Below, one piece after another: positions 47,386 to 58,080 of a stretch of DNA of 64,000 nt. The DNA is from Delphinus delphis (taxonomy: Eukaryota > Chordata > Mammalia > Artiodactyla > Delphinidae): assembly GCF_949987515.2 (NCBI RefSeq), contig NC_082696.1:57566947-57630946 (forward strand), given 5' to 3'. Position 1 is the stretch's first letter. Every line of letters begins with the position of its first letter. The position numbers were made by a program, and so were the translations under genes. Below the pieces are notes generated by a model, which saw nothing but the letters and a program-made list of their open reading frames with translations, was not told where the DNA came from and did no database searches.

Positions 47386-47390
47386 ACACA
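47144..47390 (+). mobile_element. CHR SINE, short form with (TA)n tail
   Basis: Duplication atataaagacaca at 47144-47156 and 47378-47390. The insert (47157-47377) is a near-consensus short SINE ending gtactgcaaaaatta and then (TA)n instead of a plain A tail. Inserted in host L1 ORF2. Frames on both strands here are SINE shadows. Confidence 0.95.
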
Positions 47391-48547
47391 AAAAGGGTAA
47401 AAGTAAAAGCATGGAAAAATGATATATCATGATAACACTAATCAAAATAAAGCTAGTGAAGCTATCTTAATATTAGACAAAGTAAATTTCAGGACAAAGA
47501 ATCTTACCAAAGATAAAGAGGGTCATTTCATAATTATAAAATGGTCAAATGATCAAAAAGATATTAAAAATTCTAAATATTTATACACCTAATAACAGTT
47601 TCAAAGTATGAAGCAAAACTGATAAAACTGTATGGAGAAATAGACAAACCAACAATTACTGTCAGTGATTTCAAAACCTTTCTCTCTGTAATTGATACAA
47701 CAAGTAGATAGAAAAATCAGTAAGGTACAGAAGATTTGAAGAATACTAGCAAACAACTTGACCTAACTGACATTCATACACTCCACCCAACAAGAGCAGA
47801 ATACACATTCTTTTCAAGTGCACTCAGAACTTTTACCAAAATAAATCATATTCAGCGACATCATACCAAGTATTAGAAATATAAAAGGATTCAAATCAAG
47901 TAAAGTATGTTCTCTAACAACAATGGAATTAAATTATAAATCAATAGCAGGAAAATGTCTAAACAAATCCCCAAATATATGGAAACTAAATAATATACTA
48001 AAGAACCATGGGTCAAAGAAATCAAAAGGGAAATTTTAAAATGTTTTAAACTAAATATAAATGAAAACACAACATTTCTAAATTTGTGGATGCTGCTAAC
48101 ATAGTACTTAGGTGAAATTTTAAAGCAATAACCACCTACATTGGAAAAAAGAAGAAAGATCTCATAAGACAGGTTTCTTAAGAAAGGAGAAGAAGAAGGA
48201 GAAGGAGAAGAAGAAGAGGAGCAAATTAAATCCAAAGAAAGTGGAAAGGAAATGATAAAAATTGGAGAGAAATCAATAAAATATAAACCAAACAAAAAAT
48301 AATAGAGAAAAATCAATGAAGCCAAAGCTACTTCTTTGAGAATATTTTCTTAATTGATAAACCTCTAGCCAGACTGATCAGTAACAAAAATAGAAAACAC
48401 AGTAATGAGAGAGGTAAAATCACTACTAATTCTACAGATACTAAAAGGATAATAAGGGAATATTATGAACAACTTTATGCCAATAATTCAACAACATGGA
48501 CAAAATGGACATATTCCTTATATAACACAAATTACAAAAGCTCACTC

Positions 48548-50870
48548 AAAAGAAATAGGACATTAGTGGGAATGGAGAAGCAAGGACCTCCAAAATTCTC
48601 TCCTCTGTAAATGCAACAAGAACACACAAAAATCAACATTTCAGAACTCTGGCAATTAACCAAAGGCTTGTAGCAATCTGCAGAGCAATTATTCAAGACA
48701 AATGGCTGAATACCAGTAAGAATAGTGAGGTTTGTGGCATTTTAACTTGCTGTATTTCCCTCCACCTCTCTCCAGTTCCGCAGTAGCCTTGAAAACTAAC
48801 AGCCCACAATCACACCTGGAAGTCAGTGGAGGGGGCCAAAAGAGGTTTGGCGTTCCTCCAAAGCCTCATTCTCAAGAATTATTCTATCTGTCTGGTGGTT
48901 CACTGGAAGGCCTCACTCACAGGGATCTTGTCTTCATTTGTCCTGTAACCAGCCTTTTTACCAGGGGTATTTACTGAGAAAAATAAGCGACAATAGTTTG
49001 ACATCATGGCTGCCTGATGAAGTTAGACTACAGTTGGGCAAGCAATATGTTAATCAAAACACTTAAAAGGGAAAGCTGGGGAATGATGTGTCCATAAGGG
49101 ATGTTATGAACTGAATTGAGCCCCGCCCCCCAAATTCTTATGTTGAAGTCCTAACCCCCAATACCTTAGAACATGACTCTATTTGGACATAAGTCCTTTA
49201 AAAAGAGGTAATTAAGGTTAAATGAGTTCATAAGGGTGGGACCCTAATCCAATATGACTGGTGTCCTTATAATAAAAGGAAGAGACACTAGGGATGTGTA
49301 CACACAGAAAAAAAGGTCATATGAGGACATAGTAAGAAGGTAGGCATCTGCAAGCCAAGGAGAGATGCCCCAGGAGAAATCAAACCTGACAACACCTTGA
49401 TGTTGGATTTCTAGCCTCTATAACTAAGAGAAATAAATTTCTGTTGTTTAAGAAACTCATTTTATGGTATTTTGTTACAGCAGCCCCAGCAAACTAATAC
49501 AGGGGGCTTTGGAAAAGCCATGTACATGTATAAAGCTGTGTACATGCCCAGAGCTGTCTACATGCTCAGGAAAGACCTGAGAAAGCCATAAGCTCTCGTC
49601 CCTAGCTGCCCTTGAGACTCTGTGCAAGAAGTGAAGGCTAAAGCAGAGTTGTAAATTGCCTGGGTGTTGAAGGTATGCCCCAACATGCACACAGAATCCC
49701 TCAGGAAAGACAAAGATTTATTGGTTCCAGGGTTTAAAGAAATCACCATTCAATCACTAGCTGAACACTAAGCTGAGTCAAAATTTCAGTGGTGACACAT
49801 GACAAAGAATACAGAGTTTACAGAGTTAGTTCATAAAAGTCATTAAACAAGCAGCAATAACAAACCCTGATGGCGCGGCAGGGGTAAATCTGATTTCCAA
49901 AGTTGACACATTATATTATTTAAGATGTATAATTTTCAATAACAACAACAAATTACAAGACATCCAATAGAAACAAGAAATATTTCACACGGAGGAGGGA
50001 AAAAAGCATTGAGTAGAAACTGTCTCTAAGGAAGCCCAGATATTGACCTTTCTAGACAAAGACTTTAAATCAGCTATATTAAAGATGCTCAAATAACTAA
50101 ATGAAATCATGTCTAAAAAAACTAAAGGAAGTATGAAAATGATGTTTCACCAAAGAAAGAATATCAATAAAAAGGTAGAAATTACTTTTTAAAAGAACTA
50201 AATACAAATTCTGTCATTGAAAATTATACAATAACTGAAATGAGAAACTTACCAAAAGAGCTCAACAGGCAGAAGAATCAATGAATTTGAAGTTACATCA
50301 ATTGAAATTATACAGTCTAAGGAACAGAAAGAAAAGAGAATGAAGAAAAATGAACAGAGTCTGCTCTGAGACTTGTAGGGCCCAAAAGAAGAAACAACCT
50401 AAATGCATATCAATTGATGAATGATAAACAAAATGTGGCATATCCATATGATGGAATATTATTCAGATATAAAAAGGAATGAAGTACTGATATATGCTAT
50501 AACACGAATGAACACTGAAAAACATTGTTAAGTAAAAGAATCCAAATACAAAAATGCCACATGTTGTATAATTCCATTTATTTGAAATCTCTAGAATAGG
50601 CAAATCCATAGAGACAGAAAGTAAAAGTAAACTAGTTGTCTCCACCTGCTGGAGGGGAAGGGGGAAATAGGAACTAACAGCTAATGGGTATGGGGTTTCT
50701 TTTGGGAATAATAACAGTTCTGGATTTAGATAATGATGATGGTTGTATTACTTTGTATATATATTAAAATCCTCTGAACTGTATATTTTAAAAGGGTAAA
50801 ACTTATAGTATGTGAATTATATATCAGTTAAAAACTTGTATGAGAACAAAATGATTAAAAGATGAAATAG
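48548..50870 (+). mobile_element. second L1M nested in the host L1, internally deleted
   Basis: Starts in an L1 5' UTR (48559; 'ggagaagcaaggacctcc') and runs through pre-ORF1 sequence (49900-50160: 'ctctaaggaagcccagatattgacc') and the start of ORF1 (50200-50390: 'gaagttacatcaattgaaattatac'). It then jumps at about 50394 to an L1 3' end finishing 'tatatatcagttaaaaac'. Most of ORF1 and all of ORF2 before the C-terminus are missing. An 'aaaagaaatag' / 'aaaagatgaaatag' pair flanks it as a decayed duplication. Confidence 0.75.
49102..49501 (+). mobile_element. MLT1A-type MaLR solo LTR
   Basis: Complete LTR: tgttatgaactgaattgagcc at 49102, 'tgttgaagtcctaacccccaa', 'aggtaattaaggttaaatgagttcataagggtgggaccctaatccaa' in the middle, 'gaaataaatttctgttgtttaag' near the polyadenylation region, and cagcaaactaataca at the end. 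No internal ERVL genes remain. It sits in the 5' UTR of the nested L1M. Confidence 0.9.
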
Positions 50871-53302
50871 ATAACCTGAGTAACTTCATATCTATTAACA
50901 AAAGTAAATTTGTAGTTTAAAATATTCCTAAAAAGACAGGGTCCATGGTGAATTCTACCAAACATTTTAAGGAAGAATTCAACACAAACTCTTCTAGAAT
51001 ACTGTTAAAGAAGCAATACTTCCCAATTCATTCTATGAGGTCAACAATACCTTGATATTAAACCCAGACAAAGACATTTCCAAAAAAGAAAATCACAGAC
51101 CAATAGCCCTCATCAAATGAGATGTAAATGTTTAGCAAACTGAATTCAACAATATATAATAATGTTAATATATCATGATGAAATGGGGTTTATTCCATGA
51201 ATGCAAGATTGGTTAGACATTCATAAATTAATAAAATTCATCATATTAATAAACTGTATATAATTACATTAAGATAGAGATATAGATATATATCAATAAA
51301 TATAGAAAAAGCATTTGACAAAACATCCATTCCTTATTTTTTTTTAACTCAAAAAAGTAGGAATAAAAGAGTACTTCCGCAATCTGATAAAGGGCATCCA
51401 TGAAAAACCTACAGTTTATATCATACTTAATGGTGAAAAACTAAATGTTTATTCCCTAATATAGGAATAACACAAGACATTTTATCTCCCCATTCTATTC
51501 AATATTGTACTGGATGTGTTGGCCAGTACAAAAAGACAAAAAAAAAAAAGAAGGTGAAGGAGGAAGGAAGGGAGGAAGAGACGGAAGAGGAAAAAGCATC
51601 CAGATTGGAAAGAAAAAATTAAAACTGTCTTTATTTGCAGACAATGTGAGTGCCTATATAAGATGGAATCTACAAAAAAGCTGTTAGAACTAATAAGTGA
51701 ATTTAGCAGGGCTGTAGGATACAAGTTCAAGATACAAAAATCAATTGCCTTTCTATACACTAGCAAAAGAATAATAGATAAATTAATTTTTTTCTAAAAA
51801 AAAATGTCATTTACAATGCCATCAAAAATATGAAATACTAAAGGATAGATCTAACAAAAGTTGTGCAATACCTGTTCACTGAAAATTATAAACATTGCTC
51901 AGAGAGGACCTAGATAAAGAGTTACACCATGTACATAAGTTGAAATACTCAGTATTGTTAAGATGTCAATTTTTCCCAAATTGATCTATAGATTTAATGC
52001 AATCCCAGTCAAAATCCAAGAAGGCTTTTTTGTAGAAACTGACAAGCTAATTCTAAAATTCATATTAATGCAAAATACATAAAATAGCCAAAACAGTTTT
52101 GAAAAAGAACAAAATTAGAGAACTAACATGACCTAATTTCAAATTTTACTACAACAATACAATAATCAAGGTAGTACAATGACAGATCAATGGAATGAAA
52201 TACAGAATCAAAAAACAGACCCACACCACAATTGAGTTTTTACAAGGGTGCAAAGAAATGCAGTGGGAAAGAATAATCTTTTCAACAAATTATAATAGAA
52301 CAATCAGACATCTATATGCAAAAATGAACTGTAATCCATACCTATCCATACCTCACACCATATAAGAGATAAACTCTGACTGGATTGTTGACCTAAATAT
52401 ATAACCTTAAACTGTAAAACTTCTGTAAGAAAACATAGAGGGAAAAAACTTTGTGACCTCAGTACAGGCAAAGATTTCTTAAATAAGGCACCAAAAGCAT
52501 AATCCATACAAGAAAAAAATGGATAAACTGACCTTCATCAAAATTAAGAAATTCTGGAAATAAATTTCTAGAAACATACAATCTTCCAAGGCTGAATCAT
52601 AAAGAAATAGAATATCTGAATAGACCAATTACTATTAAGGAGATTAAAGCAGTAATCAAAAACCTCCCAACAAACAAAAGTCCAGGACCAAGTGGCTTCA
52701 CTGATGAATTCCACCACACATTTAAAGATTTAATACCTGTCCTTTTCAAACTCTTCCCAAAAACTGAAGAGGAGGAAATGCTTCCAAACTCACTTACTGA
52801 GGGCAGCAATATCATGATACCGAAACCAGACAAGGATTTCACAAAAAATAAAATTACAGGCCAATGTGCCTGATGAACATAAATTCAAAATTCCTGAACA
52901 AAGTATTAGCAAATCAAATTCAACAATACATTAAAAAGGATCATACACCAAGATCAACTGGGATTTATTCCAGGGATGCAAGAATGAGTCAACATCCATA
53001 AATCAATCAATATGACACACCACATTAACAAAATGAATGATAAAAATCATATGATCATCTCAATAGATGCAGAAAAAGCATTTAACAAAATTCAACATAC
53101 ATTTATGATAAAACTCTCAACAAGGTGGGTATAGAGAAAACGTACCTCATAATAATAAAGGCCATATGTGACAAGCCCACAGCTAACATCACACTCAGTG
53201 GCTAAAAGCTAATGTCCATACCACCCAAAGCAATCTACAAATTCAATGCAATCCCTATCAAAATAGCAATGGCATGTTTCACAGAACTAGAACAAATAAC
53301 TC

Positions 53303-53585
53303 TAAAATTTGTATGGGGACGTCTCTGGTGGTCCAGCGGTTAAGAATCCGTCTTGCAATGCAGGGGACACTGGTTCAATCCCTGGTCGGGGAACTAAGAT
53401 CCCTTATGCCGTGGGGCCACTAAGCCTATGTGCCACAACTAGAGAGCCCATGTACCACAACAAGAGAGAAGCCCATGCACCACGACGAAGATCCCGCGTG
53501 CCACAACTAAGTCTCAATGCAGCCAAAAAATAAATAAATAAATAAATATTTTAAAAAATAATTTAAAAAAATAAAATCTGTATGG
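53303..53585 (+). mobile_element. CHR SINE, long form with 14-bp TSD
   Basis: Duplication taaaatttgtatgg (53303-53316) and taaaatctgtatgg (53572-53585), one mismatch. The insert 53317-53571 opens ggacgtctctggtggtccagc and ends in (AAAT)n. The diverged head suggests an older copy than the short forms. Confidence 0.93.
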
Positions 53586-54319
53586 AACCACAAAAGACGC
53601 TGAAGAGCCAAAGCAATCTTGAGAAAGAACAAAGCTGGAGATATCATGCTCCCTGATTTCAAACTATACTACAAATCTACAGCAACCAAAACAGTATAAT
53701 ATTGGCATAAAAACAGACACATAGATCAATGGAACATAAATGACAGCCCAGAAATAAACCCAGACATACATGGTCAATTAACTGACAACAAGGAGGCCAA
53801 GAAAATACAATGCGGAAAGGACAGCCTCTTCAATAAACAGCATTGGGAAAACTGGACAACCACATGCAAAAGAACAAAACTGGACCACTCTCTTAAACCA
53901 TATACAAAAATTAACTCAAAATGGATTAAAGACTTGAAAGTAAGACCTGAAACCATTCAAAATCCTATAAGAAAACATAGGCTGTAAGCTCCTTGACATT
54001 GATCTTGGCACTGAATTTTTTGATTTGACTCCAAAAGCAAAGGCAACAAAAGCAAAAACAAACAAGTGGGACTAAATCAAACTAAAAAGCTTCTGCACAG
54101 AAAAGGAAACTTTCAACAAAACTAAAAGGCAACCTACTGAACAAGAGAAAATGTTTGCAAATTATATATCTGATAAGGGATTAATATGCAAAATATATAA
54201 ATAATTCAATTCAATAGCAAAACAAGCAAACAAACAATCCAATTAAAAAATGGGCAGAGGATCTAAAACAGACATTTTTCCACAGAAGATATGCAGATGG
54301 CCAACAGGCACATGAAAAG

Positions 54320-54685
54320 ATGTTTAACATCACTAATTATCAGGGAAATGCAAATCAAAGTACAATGAGATATCACCTCACACCTCACAATAGAATGGCT
54401 ATTATCAAAAAAAGGAAAAGGAAAAGAAATAACAAGTGTTGGAGAAGTTGTGAAGAAAAGGTAACCTTTGTGCATTATTTTTGGGAATGTAAATTGCTGC
54501 ATCCACTATGGAAGACAATATGGAGGTTCCTCAAAAAATTAAAAATAGAACTATCACATGATCCAGCTATTCCACTTCTGGGTATTTATCTAAAAAAAAC
54601 CAAAAACACTAATTTGAAAAGATATACACACCCCTATGTTCATTGCAGCATTTACCGCAATAGCCAAGATATGGAAATAACCTAA
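54320..54685 (+). pseudogene. L1 ORF2 C-terminal fragment
   Basis: Longest intact L1 frame in the window (121 codons). It shows the ORF2 C-terminal cysteine region, [19 protein letters not shown], with the C-x3-C, H and C positions kept, followed by a [17 protein letters not shown] block and a premature end. In a complete ORF2 (about 1,270 residues) this is the last ~10%. Upstream parts are broken, so no active protein is possible. Confidence 0.85.
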
Positions 54686-54935
54686 GTGTCCATTAATGGA
54701 TGAATGGATAAAGAAGATGTGGTACATATATACTACTACCAAGCCATAAAAAAGAAGGAAATCTTACCATTTGTGATAACATGGATGGACTTTGAGAATA
54801 TTATTTGAGTGAAATAAGTCAGACAGAGAAAGATAAGTGATTTCACAAATATGTAGAATCTAAGAAACAGAACAAAAAAAAACAAAACTCATATATACAG
54901 GGAATGTTTACAGCAGACTGCTTTTGGACTGCAAC

Positions 54936-55043
54936 TCTTCCCAGAATCTCCAGCCTGCCAGCCTACTCCATCAGATTCTGGGTTAGCCAAGCCTCCGCAA
55001 TCATAATATTTTTGGAATTCAAGAATGTAGAGACCTAGGAGGA
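54936..55043. other. possible LTR-like remnant
   Basis: 'tcttcccagaatctccagcctgccagcctac' and 'gttagccaagcctccgcaatcat' resemble the 3' part of an MLT/MST-type LTR. Too short to name. Confidence 0.3.
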
Positions 55044-55122
55044 TCGATAAAGGTGGCAGAGTAGGGGACATGGAACTCACCTCCCACCATGAACATATCA
55101 AAAATACATCTACATGTAGAAC
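55044..55122 (+). mobile_element. L1 5'-end fragment, 3'-truncated
   Basis: 'gataaaggtggcagagtagggg', 'catggaactcacctccca' and 'aaaatacatctacatgtagaac' match the start of a cetartiodactyl L1 5' UTR of another subfamily than 39735-39887. About 79 bp; no ORF, 3' UTR or tail. An aggagg repeat at 55037-55042 and 55123-55128 may be the target duplication. Confidence 0.65.
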
Positions 55123-56079
55123 AGGAGGGCTCTAGTCCACATCACATAGATTTATTCAGGGATGTAGGATGAAGGGGCAGCAGCTAGCAAAGAGCAGATG
55201 CTTAGTGAATTCATTCCTTCACCAGGCAATATGGGAGATAAGAGCAAGAAACAGCTTGATAAAGTCTATGTACACAACTGGAAGATGATGTGATGGGACC
55301 CTAACAGAAATAAAGATCAAGCACTGTCTAAGTCCACTGGAAGGTAAAATAAAACCACACCCATGGTTGTGATAGATGCGGCATTCAAGACAGGCATTAG
55401 AGAACAGGTGTGGGGAAGTGGGGCAAAGGTCACTGAAAAAATTAAGAAAGTAAAAAGTGATATAGATCCTTTCGTAATATCTCTGGGTGAATGGAATCCA
55501 GACATTGTGGCAAAATTCATTACAAAATAAATGCCATTTCACCCGTACGTTTAACAGTTTCTTTCTCTCTCTCTCTCTCTCTTTCTTTTTTTTCTTTTTT
55601 TTTTTTGCATGTAGTAGTAGAAGTAGAAATAGTATCTGGAAAAGTATAAAATCATTATGTTCGATTATTTGAACCAAAGTCAAAATGAGAACTACCATGA
55701 ATGTTAGCACGTTTTTCAAATTCTATGTGGAATTGGATGTATCGTGCTCCAATGGAATTCTGAAATGAGGTCAACTTCTGGCAGGTCACACGACTAACTC
55801 TATTAAGCCACTGTTCTGTGATCGGCTCCATATGCAGCACCCTTCTGCTGGGTAATTTTGTGCTCAGGCTAAAGATGTTATGAAAAATAGCAAAATCTTG
55901 GTATATTGTCAAAGTTCACACAGTATTACAAAAATCAAGGTACAAATGTATAATTGGTTCAAAATCTGAGAACAAAACATCACCTCACTTAGAGTTTATC
56001 ATAAAATTATTTCTTCTCCCAACAAAAATCAAGGGGAAAAAAGTCTATCCTTGCAATGCATGAGCCTTGACTGTACCTT
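55123..56079. other. unique sequence with (TC)n tract
   Basis: (TC)n then poly(T) at 55563-55607. Frames through it (minus 55219-55719, plus 55487-55672) are low-complexity shadows. No gene recognised. Confidence 0.5.
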
Positions 56080-56505
56080 GGGTCAGGAAAAAATTAAAAT
56101 AGCTATAAAAGATATTTAGGAGTTAATTGGGAGAAATTTAAATATGAAATAGATTGTTTTACGGAATTACTGTTCATTTCTTAAGTTTGATCATGGTTTT
56201 AAAGTTATTTAGGAGAATTTCTTTATTCCGAGAAGATGCAAGTGTCATGATGTCTGCAACTTACTTTAAATATATAGAGAGGAGGGTAGAAGGGGGCATA
56301 GGGGTAGAGAGAAGGAAGAGAAGAAGAAGGACATAGGCTGAGGGGGAGAGACAGGAGGAGGGAGAAATACAGAAACAGAATGCTCAAATGTAGCCAAATG
56401 TTAACAATTGTTGAATTTAGGTGAATACAAGTGTTCATTCTACCATTTTTTCAATTATTCATTATATTTGAAATTTCTCAAAATAAGAACTTAGGGAAAT
56501 AAAAA
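56080..56505 (+). mobile_element. L1M 3' UTR with polypurine tract
   Basis: Sense old L1 3' UTR: 'gatgcaagtgtcatgatgtctgcaacttac', a polypurine tract at 56275-56375, then 'gtagccaaatgttaacaattgttg' and 'aaatttctcaaaataag' at the end. The plus and minus frames at 56154-56438 are shadows of the purine tract. Confidence 0.7.
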
Positions 56506-57899
56506 TATTCTATCTTTATTAAATCTAATTTTAACTCACATAGAATGACAAGATTTACAAGAAATTTCCTGCTTAAAATGACAAACAGAAAGGATTCATG
56601 AACAATTCTGGCATGCTTTCTGATAAATACTACATATGCCTGGTGAAAAAAATCTGAGGTTAAAAATTTTGTACCTTTTGTCTTCCCTCTGCTGCATTAG
56701 TATCACACTGCTATGTGTACATTTGTTCATGGAGTTTGATAACAAATTCCAAACTTGATGTAACCATCTCACTCTGTGCCATGTGCAGTTTTTTGTCCTG
56801 ATATTTTAGTTTTAGTTTTGCTATGAAATTACCATACACTATCTATAATATACTACAAACATTATTCCAACAGAGATCAATTTTTCTAAGAGAAATCAGT
56901 ATTACAGATATTCTTCAATGAATAGCTTAAAAATTAGGATTAGATCAAACCATGAAACTAAGCAGTTTCATACAACAAATGTTCAGGGGAGAAGAGAGAG
57001 ATGAGGCATAGTATTCAACCCTGCATCTCTATCATGCCACAATGCTGGTGCAGCTACACAGCAGTGCAAGAGCCAGTGTGGGGATAGAGATGCGCATATT
57101 CCTCAAGGTATGTATTCCCTTTCTGCACAGTAATCAATGCTGCTGGTAAGCAGTACGTACAGATATATTTGCTTTGTATGTACAGTTCTAGCCATAAAGT
57201 CGTATTTCAGTTTATTTACTCCAGTTTATTTAAGAATGCGGGATAAAATTTCTGAATTCTTTTTACTATAGAATATGAATTTCAATTAAGGGAGTAGACA
57301 AATATTAGCATAAAGCAGTCTGTGGCGGAAAGGATATAAAGGTCAGATAAAAGTATTACAGCATTCTCCACATTCACTGTGAAATGTACAAACATAAAAA
57401 TTTACGTTTGATAGTCTCACATAAATTTTCAGGCTGATGTGCAATGAATTTGAATTTTGTTTAAAATATCTAAATATACAATGAGTGAGCAAATGTATCA
57501 TATGCTGTGTTTAAGATATAAATTACTAAAAACAAGATAATGATGCGACTCTCCATATATTAATGTTCACAACCTTTTATTAAATTATCAAAGATAACTC
57601 ACAAATAACAGCTCGACACTGGAGTCCACAAAAAATGCTATGCCATTTCTACAATTCTGTTCAGAACAATAACTCAGTCTAGATGGAAATCCTTCATGAA
57701 GTGTTTGGAAATGGAAATCATGACTGGAAGCCTGATTGCCAGTTGTTTGCATATGTGGCAAATATCACATTCCCTCACTCAGGACCTCCTCTGCCTAGAA
57801 ATGTCAGTTTCTTGAGACTGCATACTTAACATATGGATAATTCTGGATTTAGTCAGAAGAATGATAATGATAAGAAGTGCCCCCAAATACAATGACCTG
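56506..57899. other. repeat-poor unique sequence
   Basis: No gene or repeat recognised. Confidence 0.45.
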
Positions 57900-58080
57900 C
57901 ATCACGAAGTTGTGAATTCCCCTTCACAGGCAGTGTTCAAGCAAAGATCAGACAACCCCTTAACTGTAAGTTTGTGGTGGGGATGTAAGCACCAGACGGG
58001 GAATTGGATCTCATCCCTTAAAACTCGGTAAATCTGTTGCTCTAAGATTCTTAAAGGTCTAAAGATATGAAAAATAGAAT
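57900..58080 (+). mobile_element. CR1/L3-type LINE 3' relic
   Basis: 'ttcccc..cacaggcagtgttcaagcaaagatcagacaacc', 'ggtggggatgtaagcaccagacggggaattgg' and 'gctctaagattcttaaaggtct' follow the layout of CR1-like LINE 3' ends. Very old and diverged; assignment by pattern only. Confidence 0.45.

Larger units (their letters stand above)
44440..52560 (+). mobile_element. host L1M element, broken by six later insertions
   Basis: Old sense L1 in pieces: pre-ORF1 segment 44452-44681, ORF1 and inter-ORF region 44867-46405, ORF2 from about 47011 to 48558, and ORF2 continuing 50857-52560. ORF2 phrases appear in order: 'ccaaccatatcaataattac'-like at 47029, 'ttcttttcaagtgcac' at 47810, 'aacagggtccatggtgaattctacc' at 50935, 'caaagcatttgacaaa'-like at 51305. 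It stops in the ORF2 C-terminal third, where another L1 starts. All frames are broken. Minus frames such as 47891-48325 are antisense shadows. Confidence 0.8.
52561..54935 (+). mobile_element. third L1, 5'-truncated, joined to the host L1
   Basis: At about 52561 the sequence returns to an earlier ORF2 position ('ctagaaacatacaatcttccaaggctgaatc'), so a separate L1 begins here. It runs through the RT (aaaagtccaggaccaagtgg, 52676 on; 'gatgcagaaaaagcattta', 53067 on) to the ORF2 end and a short 3' UTR near 54900. A CHR SINE interrupts it at 53317-53571. Confidence 0.85.

Noticed and set aside
47891..48325. 144-codon minus-strand frame with many hydrophobic residues
   Set aside because: Antisense of A-rich L1 ORF2; hydrophobicity is the usual result of reading T-rich antisense L1.
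55219..55719. 166-codon minus-strand frame
   Set aside because: Spans a (GA)n/poly(A) tract that keeps the frame open; hydrophobic low-complexity content and no motif.
56275..56375. Polypurine tract as a possible triplex or regulatory element
   Set aside because: It occupies the usual purine-rich place of an old L1 3' UTR, so its presence is explained by the repeat.
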